Source of the DNA: Flavobacterium undicola
GTDB taxonomy: Bacteria; Bacteroidota; Bacteroidia; Flavobacteriales; Flavobacteriaceae
Length of the DNA: 64,000 nucleotides
NCBI RefSeq assembly: GCF_009909155.2
Contig: NZ_JAAAPM020000018.1
Location: 1 to 64,000 of the forward strand
Direction of reading: 5' to 3'
Both the position numbers and the translations under genes were made by a program. The notes below the pieces were generated by a model. The model was not told the DNA's origin, searched no databases, and was given only the letters and a program-made list of their open reading frames with translations. Each line of letters starts with the position of its first letter. Position 1 is the stretch's first letter. Below are positions 35,322 to 44,734 of this stretch, one piece after another.

Positions 35322-36440
35322 TTGAAAAAAACGATACTATTACTACTAGTCTTAATAAGCTTTCAGCTTTCTCATTCCCAAAACAGCTATGTCTTTTTTG
35401 GCTCTTACACACCTGACAAAAGTGCCGAAGGAATTTATGTTTACCAATTAGATACTATTAAAGGAAAATTAACCAAAATAACCAGCGTCAGAAACATTTC
35501 AAATCCTTCTTATCTTAGTTTATCAAATGACGGACAGTTTTTATATGCCTGTACCGAAAGTAAAACCCCAAATGCAGGTAGCGTTAGCAGTTTTAAATTT
35601 GATCCCAAAAACAAAAGCCTGATATTTTTAAACAGTCAAAAAACAAATGGAGAAAACCCGGCCTATCTCTCAATAGATCACACCGGAAAATGGCTTATCG
35701 ACGCTAATTACACAGGAAGCAGCATCTCAGTATTTCCTATTGCTGAAGACGGAAAAATAAATCCAATTGTACAACACATTCCTTTTACCGAAGGAAGTAT
35801 TAATCCTCAAAGACAAAAAAGTTCTCATGTACATTCTGTGTATCTTTCTCCAGACAACAACTATATAGTTTCTCCTGATTTAGGCGCAGATAAAATCAGA
35901 ATCTTCCCTTTTTACGGCAACAAAAAAGAGCCTTTAGACACTAGTAACGTTAGTTTTGTAAAAAGCACTCCAGGAAGCGGCCCTAGACATTTTGCTTTTC
36001 ATCCCAATAAAAAATGGGGCTATTGTATTGAAGAAATTGCCGGAGCCATAAGTGCCTACACCTTTGAAAAAGGACAATTAAACCTTATTGAAAGAATCAA
36101 AATCCAATCAAAAAAAGAGGCAACTGATTTTGGCAGCGCCGAAATTCTCATTAGTCCAGATGGCAAATTTTTATATGTTTCGAATAGAGGATTAGAAAAC
36201 AATATTTCCATTTACAGCATAGAAAAAGACGGTTCCCTAAAAAATGTTGGCACACAATCCAGCTTAGGAAATCATCCACGAAATTTTGCTATTAACCCTA
36301 GTGGAAAATTTTTAATTGTAGCCAATATGAATAGCGGAAGTGTAATTGTTTTTAAAAGAAATCTACAAACAGGCTTATTAAAAAAGATTAGCAAACTAAA
36401 AATACAAAACATTTCATGTGTTAAAATAAAAACTATTTAA
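35322..36440 (+). CDS. Lactonase family protein (Pgl-type beta-propeller)
   Basis: A 372-residue secreted protein of the PF10282 family, which includes 6-phosphogluconolactonase. A signal peptide (1-19, ILLLLVLISFQLSHSQ) is followed by seven-bladed propeller repeats such as NPSYLSLSNDGQFLYACTE, GPRHFAFHPNKKWGY and HPRNFAINPSGKFLIVAN. The start codon is TTG at 35322. Export makes a role in cytoplasmic pentose phosphate metabolism unlikely, so the actual lactone is unknown. Confidence 0.88.
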   Translation: MKKTILLLLVLISFQLSHSQNSYVFFGSYTPDKSAEGIYVYQLDTIKGKLTKITSVRNISNPSYLSLSNDGQFLYACTESKTPNAGSVSSFKFDPKNKSLIFLNSQKTNGENPAYLSIDHTGKWLIDANYTGSSISVFPIAEDGKINPIVQHIPFTEGSINPQRQKSSHVHSVYLSPDNNYIVSPDLGADKIRIFPFYGNKKEPLDTSNVSFVKSTPGSGPRHFAFHPNKKWGYCIEEIAGAISAYTFEKGQLNLIERIKIQSKKEATDFGSAEILISPDGKFLYVSNRGLENNISIYSIEKDGSLKNVGTQSSLGNHPRNFAINPSGKFLIVANMNSGSVIVFKRNLQTGLLKKISKLKIQNISCVKIKTI

Positions 36441-36453
36441 GTAATTTTCAAAC

Positions 36454-36486
36454 ACAAAAAAAGCGCTACAATAGCGCTTTTTTTGT
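36454..36486. terminator. Bidirectional terminator
   Basis: ACAAAAAAAGCGCTA, loop CAA, TAGCGCTTTTTTTGT: a perfect 15-bp stem between the convergent lactonase gene and LysM-NlpC/P60 gene. Confidence 0.93.
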
Positions 36487-36505
36487 TTATAATTTCAATT
36501 CAAAT

Positions 36506-38011
36506 CTATAAAACCCGATTGATTTGAGTTACTCTCTTACTATAATATTTCTCTTTTATTGACGAAATAATAACACCTCCACCCACTGAAGCGTGAATAA
36601 ATTTAATATCTCCATCACAAACTTCAACAACCATTCCTACGTGATTTATCTGGCTTCTTCCATTGGTCTTAAAAAAGATTAAATCTCCTTTTTGAGCATT
36701 TTCAGCATCAATTTTCATCCCCAACTGTGACTGCTCAAAAGATGTTCTAGGCAATTGAATATCATATGCTCCAAAAGCGGAATACATCAATCCCGAACAA
36801 TCAAAACCTTCCTTAGTGGTACCTCCTGTTCTATAGCGTACTCCAATATTTTCAGAAGCCGTAGAAATCAACTGATCTATTAAATCAGTCCCTTGGAAAG
36901 ATTTCATATTATAATTAACTCCTCCTCCATCATCAACTAAGGAATCATCACTAAAATCATATTTTGTTGTTGTTTTAACATTCGATTTTGAAGTACGAAT
37001 CGTTAATTTCTCCCCTACTAAAAGCTTATTTGCAATCTTAGGGTTTTGAGCTTCCAATTCTTTTACTGTAAGCCCATATTGTTTTGCAATTCCGTATTTA
37101 GTTTCTTTAGCTAAAACTTCATGACTAACTTCTACTTCAGGCTCTTTTGAATTTTCAACCTTAGCTTCACTTTCTACAACTGCAGCTGTTTCAATTTTAG
37201 TCTCAACCTTCACTTCGTCTTTCTTAATAGCAACGTCATTATTTTCTTCAAACAATTGCTTATTAGTCGTTGGAATTACAATTTTCTGACCAATTCTCAA
37301 CGATTGCTTTTCTAATATTGGATTGGCTTTTTCAATATCGGCTACTAAAATGCCATATTCTTTAGCAATACCATAAAGTGTCTCTTTTGCTAATACTTCC
37401 TTAAGAATATTTCCTTTAAAACCTTTATCAACAACAGCTAAAGTATCTTTCTTTTCAGAATTTAACTGAACAACTTCTTTTTTAGGCTGCTCAATCTTAA
37501 TTTCTGTTTTTAAAACTTCTTTTTTAACCTCCTCGCTCTTAATTTCTGTTTTCGAAACTTCCTTTTGAGGAGTATTCTCTGCAACTAAATCATTCGATTC
37601 AACAACTGGAACATTAATAGAATTTCCAACTCGCAAACCTTTTTTCTCTAATAAAGGATTTAAACTATACAAATCAGCAACTTTAACTCCATATTGCTTA
37701 GCAATTCCATACAAGGTTTCTTTAGCCAAAACCAAATGTTCTTTTTGAGCGACATTGGTTTTAGAAACAGCAACTTCCGATTTTTTATCTGTAAGTGAAC
37801 CAATTGGTACCAATAAAATTTCTTTGAATTTTATTCCTTTCTTGGCGTCTGGATTGATTTCATAAATAGCCGCTGGTTTAACATTGTATTGTTCTGCAAT
37901 CTTGGATATTGTTTCACCCTTAGCAACCGAGTGTTGAATGAATTTTTCCTGAGAAAAACCATTAAACTTGCTAAACAGAACCAATAATACAATCCAAAAT
38001 TTAAACCTCAT
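36506..38011 (-). CDS. LysM repeat and NlpC/P60 peptidoglycan endopeptidase
   Basis: A 501-residue secreted cell-wall hydrolase. The signal peptide covers about 1-20. Four LysM modules lie at about 25-72, 92-137, 205-250 and 297-340, three of them sharing VLAKETxYGIAKxYG. They are joined by linkers rich in Lys, Glu and Val. The C-terminal NlpC/P60 domain (about 380-501) shows the catalytic Cys in EGFDCSGLMYSA and His residues in INHVGMVV and FIHASVGG. It should cut stem peptides while bound to glycan. Confidence 0.93.
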   Translation of the reverse strand: MRFKFWIVLLVLFSKFNGFSQEKFIQHSVAKGETISKIAEQYNVKPAAIYEINPDAKKGIKFKEILLVPIGSLTDKKSEVAVSKTNVAQKEHLVLAKETLYGIAKQYGVKVADLYSLNPLLEKKGLRVGNSINVPVVESNDLVAENTPQKEVSKTEIKSEEVKKEVLKTEIKIEQPKKEVVQLNSEKKDTLAVVDKGFKGNILKEVLAKETLYGIAKEYGILVADIEKANPILEKQSLRIGQKIVIPTTNKQLFEENNDVAIKKDEVKVETKIETAAVVESEAKVENSKEPEVEVSHEVLAKETKYGIAKQYGLTVKELEAQNPKIANKLLVGEKLTIRTSKSNVKTTTKYDFSDDSLVDDGGGVNYNMKSFQGTDLIDQLISTASENIGVRYRTGGTTKEGFDCSGLMYSAFGAYDIQLPRTSFEQSQLGMKIDAENAQKGDLIFFKTNGRSQINHVGMVVEVCDGDIKFIHASVGGGVIISSIKEKYYSKRVTQINRVL

Positions 38012-38026
38012 AAAACCATTTTAAGT

Positions 38027-38034
38027 CAAAAATA
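38027..38034 (-). promoter_or_regulatory. -7 promoter box of the LysM-NlpC/P60 gene
   Basis: On the minus strand TATTTTTG matches TAnnTTTG, 15 bp before the ATG at 38011. Confidence 0.5.
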
Positions 38035-38181
38035 CAGCTTATTCATTTTCAACATCTTAGAAAACAATATTAAAAAACAATATTTCTAACAGCAAAAAAT
38101 TGATAAAAGCGAATTTAACATTTTAATACCAATAAACCCAAACTTAACAGCACTTTAAGTTGTTTTTTAGCATATATTCAA

Positions 38182-38216
38182 AAAAAATGCGCTCTGTTTA
38201 CACAGAACGCATTTTA
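38182..38216 (-). terminator. Terminator after the AcnA-type aconitase gene
   Basis: AAAATGCG-CTCTGT and ACAG-AACGCATTTT form a hairpin with one mismatch and loop TTAC, with A and T tracts on both sides, about 18 bp after the stop codon on the minus strand. Confidence 0.8.
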
Positions 38217-38233
38217 TTATAATAAAAAATAAA

Positions 38234-40495
38234 TTATGCTTCGGCAGCAATCAAATTTAATGCTGATCCCGCAACAAACCAACCAATTTGACTTGCATTA
38301 TAGGTATGATTAGCCAAGACAACATCCTTAGAACCATCAGCATGAACAAATTCTAATGTTAATGGTTTCCCAGGAGCAAAATCAACTAAATCAGTAAAGT
38401 TAATTGTATCATCTTCTTGGATCTTATCATAATCCGCTTCATTCGCAAAAGTCAAAGCCAACATACCTTGTTTTTTAAGGTTAGTTTCATGGATACGGGC
38501 AAATGATTTTACCAATACCGCTTTCACACCTAAGAAACGTGGCTCCATTGCAGCATGTTCACGAGAAGAACCTTCTCCATAGTTTTGATCCCCAACAACA
38601 ATTGAAGGAATCCCTGCCGCTTTATAAGCACGAGCTACAGCAGGAACTGCATCATACTCTCCCGTTAATTGATTTTTAACTGAATTTGTATTTTGGGTAA
38701 ACGCATTAACTGCTCCAATCAACATATTATTAGAAATATTATCTAAGTGTCCACGGTAACGCAACCATGGTCCAGCCATAGAAATATGGTCAGTAGTACA
38801 TTTACCAAATGCTTTGATCAACAATTTAGCACCTGAGATATTTTTACCATCCCAAGCATCAAATGGAGCTAATAATTGCAAACGATCAGAAGATTCGCTT
38901 ACCGCAATCTTAACAGAAGAACCATCAGCAGCCGGCGCTTGAAAACCTGCATCTTCAACATCAAATCCTCTGGATGGCAATTCATCTCCGTAAGGAGCAT
39001 TTAATTTTACTTCTTCCCCATTATCATTTAACAAAGTATCCGTAATTGGATTAAAATCTAATCTTCCTGAAATTGCTAAAGCAGCAACCATTTCCGGAGA
39101 AGTTACAAAAGCATGTGTATTTGGGTTACCATCAGCTCTTTTTGAGAAGTTACGGTTGAATGAGTGCACAATTGTGTTTTTCTCTCCTTTATCTGCTCCT
39201 GCTCTATCCCATTGTCCGATACAGGGCCCACAAGCATTTGTAAATACTTTAGTTCCCATTTTTTCGAAAGTAGCAATAATACCGTCTCTTTCGATAGTAT
39301 AACGAATTTGCTCCGAACCTGGATTAATACCAAATTCAGCTTTTGGAGAAATCCCAAGCTCAACAGCCTGGTTTACGATAGAAGCCGCACGAGCCATATC
39401 TTCGTAAGAAGAGTTAGTACAGGAACCGATTAATCCCCACTCTACTTTTATTGGCCATCCATTAGCCGCAGCTTCCGCTTTCATTTGAGAAACCGGAGTT
39501 CCTCTATCCGGAGTAAAAGGTCCATTAATATGGGGTTCTAATTCAGAAAGATTAATTTCAATTAATTGATCAAAATATTTCTCAGGATTAGCATATACTT
39601 CAGGATCTCCTGTTAAGTAAGCCGCTACTTTATCAGCAGCATCTACTACATCTTGACGACCTGTAGCAGCCAAATATCTTCTCATAGAATCATCATATCC
39701 AAAAGTAGAAGTTGTAGCTCCGATTTCAGCACCCATATTACAAATTGTACCTTTACCAGTACAAGACATATTAGTAGCACCTTCACCAAAATATTCAACA
39801 ATAGCTCCAGTCCCTCCTTTTACAGTAAGAATATCAGCTACTTTTAAGATTACGTCTTTTGGAGCGGTCCAACCGGATAATTTTCCAGTTAATTTTACTC
39901 CAATTAATTTAGGAAATTTCAATTCCCAAGACATTCCCGACATTACATCAACCGCATCAGCACCACCAACACCAATTGCTAACATACCTAATCCACCTGC
40001 ATTTACAGTGTGCGAATCGGTACCAATCATCATTCCTCCAGGGAACGCATAATTTTCAAGAACGATTTGGTGAATAATTCCTGATCCCGGTTTCCAGAAA
40101 CCAATTCCATATTTATTGGAAACTGAAGAAAGAAAATCAAAAACTTCTTTAGATTGAGTATTGGCGACAGCTAAATCAGTAGAAGCTCCTACTTTAGCTT
40201 GAATTAAGTGATCACAATGCACTGTTGTTGGAACAGCAACTGTTTTCTTTCCAGCATGCATAAATTGCAATAAAGCCATTTGAGCTGTTGCATCTTGACA
40301 AGCTACTCTATCTGGAGCAAAATCGACATAATCCACCCCTCTTCCATAAGCTTGCTTAGCAGCACCATCCCAAAGGTGGCTGTACAAAATCTTCTCAGTC
40401 AAAGAAAGTGGACGACCAACAATCTCACGTGCAGCATCAACACGGCTTACCATGTTATCATACACTTTTTTAATCATTTCAATATCAAATGCCAT
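38234..40495 (-). CDS. Aconitate hydratase (AcnA/mitochondrial type)
   Basis: A 753-residue 4Fe-4S aconitase that interconverts citrate and isocitrate. Cluster ligands are the Cys in [12 protein letters not shown] and the CxxC pair in [30 protein letters not shown] is a further substrate-site landmark. The swivel domain is at the C-terminus ([17 protein letters not shown]). The length and motifs fit the mitochondrial-type enzyme. It lies 123 bp after an AcnB gene on the same strand, with a terminator between, so the two are probably separate units. Confidence 0.95.
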   Translation of the reverse strand: MAFDIEMIKKVYDNMVSRVDAAREIVGRPLSLTEKILYSHLWDGAAKQAYGRGVDYVDFAPDRVACQDATAQMALLQFMHAGKKTVAVPTTVHCDHLIQAKVGASTDLAVANTQSKEVFDFLSSVSNKYGIGFWKPGSGIIHQIVLENYAFPGGMMIGTDSHTVNAGGLGMLAIGVGGADAVDVMSGMSWELKFPKLIGVKLTGKLSGWTAPKDVILKVADILTVKGGTGAIVEYFGEGATNMSCTGKGTICNMGAEIGATTSTFGYDDSMRRYLAATGRQDVVDAADKVAAYLTGDPEVYANPEKYFDQLIEINLSELEPHINGPFTPDRGTPVSQMKAEAAANGWPIKVEWGLIGSCTNSSYEDMARAASIVNQAVELGISPKAEFGINPGSEQIRYTIERDGIIATFEKMGTKVFTNACGPCIGQWDRAGADKGEKNTIVHSFNRNFSKRADGNPNTHAFVTSPEMVAALAISGRLDFNPITDTLLNDNGEEVKLNAPYGDELPSRGFDVEDAGFQAPAADGSSVKIAVSESSDRLQLLAPFDAWDGKNISGAKLLIKAFGKCTTDHISMAGPWLRYRGHLDNISNNMLIGAVNAFTQNTNSVKNQLTGEYDAVPAVARAYKAAGIPSIVVGDQNYGEGSSREHAAMEPRFLGVKAVLVKSFARIHETNLKKQGMLALTFANEADYDKIQEDDTINFTDLVDFAPGKPLTLEFVHADGSKDVVLANHTYNASQIGWFVAGSALNLIAAEA

Positions 40496-40560
40496 AAGAT
40501 TTATATATAATTATTACTATTCCATTTTAAACATACAAGATACAAAAAAAATAGAGTATA

Positions 40561-40592
40561 AAAAAAGCCTGAGTCATTAGACTCAGGCTTTT
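40561..40592 (-). terminator. Terminator between the two aconitase genes
   Basis: AAAAGCCTGAGTC, loop ATTA, GACTCAGGCTTTT: a perfect 13-bp stem 27 bp after the acnB stop on the minus strand, with flanking A and T tracts. Confidence 0.93.
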
Positions 40593-40618
40593 AAACTATA
40601 ATTAACTAATTATGTGAA

Positions 40619-43390
40619 TTATTTAACCAATAACTTATGAGAAGGCGCAAACTTAGTTAGGTTAATCCCTTCTACTGCAGCTTTATATTCTTCTATTGTT
40701 GGAGTTCTACCAAGAATTGTAGATAATACCACAACCGGTGTAGAAGAAAGTAAAGACTCTCCTTTTTTACCTTCAGTATCTTCTACGACTCTTCCTCGGA
40801 AAAGACGAGTAGATGTTGCCATAACCGTATCTCCTTTGGCCGCTTTTTCCTGGTTACCCATACAAAGGTTACAACCTGGACGCTCTAAGTATAGCATTTT
40901 TTCGTATGAAGTTCGTGCCGCAGCCTTAGGAACGTTATCGTCGAATTCGAAACCAGAATATTTTTGTAAAATTTCCCAGTCACCTTCTGCTTTTAATTCA
41001 TCAACAATATTATAAGTAGGAGGAGCTACAACTAGTGGCGCTTTGAACTCTACTTTACCTTCTTGCTCATCAATATTTTTAAGCATATGAGCCAGGATTT
41101 TCATATCGCCTTTGTGAACCATACAAGATCCGATAAACCCTAGATCTACTTGTTTAACTCCACCATAGAAAGATAGAGGTCTAATAGTATCGTGAGTATA
41201 TCTTTTAGAAACATCAGCATTATTTACGTCCGGATCTGCAATCATTGGCTCAGCAATCTGATCCAAATCTACAACAACTTCAGCGTAATACTTAGCATTT
41301 GCATCTGGTCTTAAAGCTGGTTTCTCACCTGATATAATCTCAGAAATTCTCTTATCAGCAATAGCAATCAATCCTTTAAGAACTTGATTTTTATTATCCA
41401 TTCCTTTGTCGATCATGATCTGAATTCTACCTTTCGCCATCTCAAGAGACTCAATCAAAGTATAATCTTCAGAAATACAGATAGAAGCTTTTGCTTTCAT
41501 CTCTGCAGTCCAGTCTGTAAACGTAAATGCTTGATCCGCATTAAGAGTTCCTAAGTGAACCTCAATAATTCTTCCTTGGAATACATTCTCTCCACCAAAT
41601 GTTTTAAGCATCTGAGCTTGTGTAGCGTGAACCACATCACGGAAATCCATATACCCTTTCATGTCTCCTTTGAAAGTTACCTTCACAGATTCCGGAATCG
41701 GCATTGAAGCCTCACCAGTAGCTAATGCTAGAGCAACAGTTCCTGAGTCAGCACCAAAAGCAACACCTTTTGACATTCTTGTATGAGAGTCACCACCGAT
41801 GATGATAGCCCACTCGTTTACAGTAATATCATTAAGCACTTTGTGAATTACATCAGTCATTGAGTGATAAACGCCTTTCGGGTCACGAGCTGTGATCAAT
41901 CCGAAGTCGTTCATGAATTTCATCAATCTAGGAATATTTGCCTTAGATTTATTATCCCAAACTGAAGCTGTATGACAACCTGATTGGTAAGCACCGTCAA
42001 CAATTGGTGAAATCACAGTAGCAGCCATAGACTCTAATTCCTGAGAAGTCATCAAACCAGTTGTATCTTGCGAACCAACAATATTTACGGTAACACGAAC
42101 ATCTGAACCAGCATGTAAAACTTTACCTGGTGTTGTTCCAACCGCATTTTTATTAAATATTTTCTCTACAGCTGTAAGCCCTTGTCCTTCAACAGAAACC
42201 TCTTTTGACGGAGCATATACAGGAACAATATCAATACCAAGAGTCTTTGAAGCAAATGTTTGCAATTTTTTTCCAAATACAATAGCGTAAGATCCACCAG
42301 CTTTTATAAATTCAATTTTTTGAGGAGTGAATGCCTTAGAAATATCAATTAATTCTTTATCACCGTTGTAAAGTTTCTTTGTTTTGGTATTGATAGTAAG
42401 AACAGTACCAGTAGCAACAGAGTAAACTTCCTCTAGAATAGGGTCACCGCTTTCATTACGAACAGGGTTACCATTTTCATCTAATTTTTTTACCCAGTTT
42501 TTAAGATCAAGACCAATACCACCAGTAACATCAACAGTTGTTAGGAAAATTGGAGAAATACCGTTTGTTCCTGCAACAATTGGAGCAATATTAATAAATG
42601 GAACATATGGACTTGCTTGTTTACCACTCCAAAGCGCCACGTTGTTTACACCTGACATTCTTGAAGAACCAACACCCATAGTCCCTTTTTCAGCAATTAA
42701 CATCACGCTCTTATCAGGATTCGCTTCTGCTAATGCTTTGATTTCAGCCTGTGCTTCAGGAGAAATTAAACATTTCCCATGCAATTCACGATCTGAACGA
42801 GAGTGCGCTTGGTTTCCTGGAGAAAGTAAATCAGTTGAAATGTCTCCTTCACCAGCAATAAAAGTAACTACCTTAATTTCTTCTGCTATTTCAGGTAATT
42901 TAGTAAAGAACTCAGCCTTAGCATAGCTCTCTAGAATTTCTTTTGCTATTCCGTTACCACTTTTGAAAGCTGCTTCTAAACGATCTGTATCAGCCTCATA
43001 AAGAAAAACTTGTGTTTTTAAAACTTCCGCAGCATCTTTTGCAATAGCAACATCATTTCCTAAAGCCAAATCAAGTAATACTTTTATAGAAGTTCCACCC
43101 TTCATGTGTGATAATAACTCTAAAGCAAAAGCAGGCGTAATTTCAGCAACTACTGATTGACCTAGAACAATTTCTTTTAAAAAATTAGCTTTTACAGTAG
43201 CAGCAGGAGTAGTTCCAGGAACAACATTGTAAATAAAGAAGTTAAGAGAATCTGCTCTATACTCGTTATTTAAATCTTTAATTTGCGTAATGATTTCGCT
43301 TAATAATTCAGCACCATCAATAGGTTTTGGGTGAAGACCCTGACCTTTTCGCTCTTCAATCTCTTGGATATAATCCTTATAAGTATTCAT
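40619..43390 (-). CDS. acnB: Bifunctional aconitate hydratase 2/2-methylisocitrate dehydratase
   Basis: A 923-residue AcnB. Unlike AcnA, the HEAT-like and swivel domains come first (residues 1-360, with GNQAHSRSDRELHGKCLI and EKGTMGVGSSRMSGVNNVA). The catalytic core follows, with cluster ligands in GFIGSCMVHKGD and RPGCNLCMGNQEKA. AcnB works in the citric acid cycle and can process 2-methylisocitrate in propionate breakdown. It shares no recent ancestry with the adjacent AcnA-type gene, so the tandem is not a simple duplication. Confidence 0.95.
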   Translation of the reverse strand: MNTYKDYIQEIEERKGQGLHPKPIDGAELLSEIITQIKDLNNEYRADSLNFFIYNVVPGTTPAATVKANFLKEIVLGQSVVAEITPAFALELLSHMKGGTSIKVLLDLALGNDVAIAKDAAEVLKTQVFLYEADTDRLEAAFKSGNGIAKEILESYAKAEFFTKLPEIAEEIKVVTFIAGEGDISTDLLSPGNQAHSRSDRELHGKCLISPEAQAEIKALAEANPDKSVMLIAEKGTMGVGSSRMSGVNNVALWSGKQASPYVPFINIAPIVAGTNGISPIFLTTVDVTGGIGLDLKNWVKKLDENGNPVRNESGDPILEEVYSVATGTVLTINTKTKKLYNGDKELIDISKAFTPQKIEFIKAGGSYAIVFGKKLQTFASKTLGIDIVPVYAPSKEVSVEGQGLTAVEKIFNKNAVGTTPGKVLHAGSDVRVTVNIVGSQDTTGLMTSQELESMAATVISPIVDGAYQSGCHTASVWDNKSKANIPRLMKFMNDFGLITARDPKGVYHSMTDVIHKVLNDITVNEWAIIIGGDSHTRMSKGVAFGADSGTVALALATGEASMPIPESVKVTFKGDMKGYMDFRDVVHATQAQMLKTFGGENVFQGRIIEVHLGTLNADQAFTFTDWTAEMKAKASICISEDYTLIESLEMAKGRIQIMIDKGMDNKNQVLKGLIAIADKRISEIISGEKPALRPDANAKYYAEVVVDLDQIAEPMIADPDVNNADVSKRYTHDTIRPLSFYGGVKQVDLGFIGSCMVHKGDMKILAHMLKNIDEQEGKVEFKAPLVVAPPTYNIVDELKAEGDWEILQKYSGFEFDDNVPKAAARTSYEKMLYLERPGCNLCMGNQEKAAKGDTVMATSTRLFRGRVVEDTEGKKGESLLSSTPVVVLSTILGRTPTIEEYKAAVEGINLTKFAPSHKLLVK

Positions 43391-43701
43391 AATAGAGTAT
43401 TTTCAAAGTTAATGGCAAATTCCCTTGAACTATTCAAAATCAAATGCCAAAATTTTAGATTTTTTTTATTTGTGATGCAAATTTAGTTATTTAAGCTGAG
43501 ATTTAAAAAAAATTTAATCTCCCTCCATTCACAAAAGATTTATTATTGAAAAAACCACCCTTAAAGCCCACAAATTAAGAGATAAAAGCAATTTTTTCCT
43601 TATTTTATAAACAATCAATAAATACACAAACTAATTTCTAACAAACTTAAAAAATGTTGTTACATTGAAAGGGGTATTTTTCTATGGCAACACCCAAGAA
43701 A
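43391..43701. promoter_or_regulatory. Intergenic region with acnB promoter box
   Basis: About 310 AT-rich bases without a gene. On the minus strand TAAATTTG at 43478-43485 matches TAnnTTTG and lies about 88 bp before the acnB ATG, which would leave a fairly long leader. Nothing else is recognised. Confidence 0.45.
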
Positions 43702-44655
43702 CTAAAGTAATTTAGCAATTATCATCTCTTCGGTAATCCCTTCGGCATCAGCTTTGTAATTTTTTATAATTCGATGTCTTAATACCGAATTAGCCACAGC
43801 TACCACATCCTCAATATCCGGAGAAAATTTTCCATTAAAAGCAGCATGTGCCTTAGCGGCTAAAATCAAATTTTGCGAAGCTCTGGGCCCTGCTCCCCAA
43901 TCTAAATAATTCTTAACATAATCAGTTGCAAAATTACTATCGGGACGCGTTTTACTCACTAAAGTTACCGCATACTCCACCACATTATCGGCAACAGGAA
44001 TTCTTCGAATTAAATGCTGAAAATCTATAATTTCTTGCGCTGTAAATAAGGGATTAATTTGATGAACCACATCTGAAGTTGTTCTTTTCACCACCTGAAC
44101 TTCTTCTTCAAAAGAAGGATATTCGAGCTTAACAGCAAACATAAAACGATCCAACTGCGCTTCTGGCAAAGGATAAGTTCCTTCTTGCTCAATTGGATTT
44201 TGAGTTGCCAAAACAAAATAAGGCAAATCTAATTTATGATTTATTCCTGCAATTGTCACCGAACGCTCCTGCATAGCTTCCAGTAAAGCTGCCTGGGTTT
44301 TAGGCGGCGTTCTATTAATTTCATCTGCCAAAATAATATTCGAAAAAACAGGTCCTTTTACAAATTTAAATTGACGATTTTCATCCAGAATTTCACTTCC
44401 TAAAATATCCGAAGGCATTAAATCAGGCGTAAACTGAATTCTTTTAAAATGAAGCCCTAATGCTTCCGAAATAGTATTTACCATCAATGTTTTGGCTAAA
44501 CCAGGGACACCAACTAAAAGCGCGTGCCCTCCTGAAAAAACGCACAACAATATTTGATCTATTACTACTTCCTGACCTACAATGATTTTTGCTATTTCTT
44601 TTTTTAACTCAGCTCGTTTCTGAACTAAATTATGTATTGCCGCTACATCAGACAT
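43702..44655 (-). CDS. MoxR-family AAA ATPase
   Basis: A 317-residue MoxR chaperone-type ATPase. Walker A GVPGLAKTLM lies at about 49-58, Walker B IILADEINR near 107, the sensor ATQNP, and the characteristic PLPEAQLDRFMF. MoxR proteins act with von Willebrand A domain partners in maturation or stress complexes. No DUF58 or BatA-type vWA gene directly follows in this window, which is unusual for this family. Confidence 0.94.
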   Translation of the reverse strand: MSDVAAIHNLVQKRAELKKEIAKIIVGQEVVIDQILLCVFSGGHALLVGVPGLAKTLMVNTISEALGLHFKRIQFTPDLMPSDILGSEILDENRQFKFVKGPVFSNIILADEINRTPPKTQAALLEAMQERSVTIAGINHKLDLPYFVLATQNPIEQEGTYPLPEAQLDRFMFAVKLEYPSFEEEVQVVKRTTSDVVHQINPLFTAQEIIDFQHLIRRIPVADNVVEYAVTLVSKTRPDSNFATDYVKNYLDWGAGPRASQNLILAAKAHAAFNGKFSPDIEDVVAVANSVLRHRIIKNYKADAEGITEEMIIAKLL

Positions 44656-44677
44656 TTTAAAACTATTTTAAATTAAA

Positions 44678-44720
44678 AAAAGAGCTAACTCTATGAATTC
44701 ATAAAGCTAACTCTTTTTAG
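44678..44720 (-). terminator. Imperfect hairpin after the SurA-like gene
   Basis: AAAAAGAG and CTCTTTTT enclose an inner palindrome TATGAATTCATA, with several mismatches between. It lies 15 bp after the stop of the SurA-like gene on the minus strand and before moxR. Confidence 0.65.
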
Positions 44721-44734
44721 TTATTTTGACCAAA

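Noticed and set aside
38234..43390. Aconitase pair as a recent duplication
   Set aside because: Domain order and length differ (AcnA type versus AcnB type), so they are distant paralogues.
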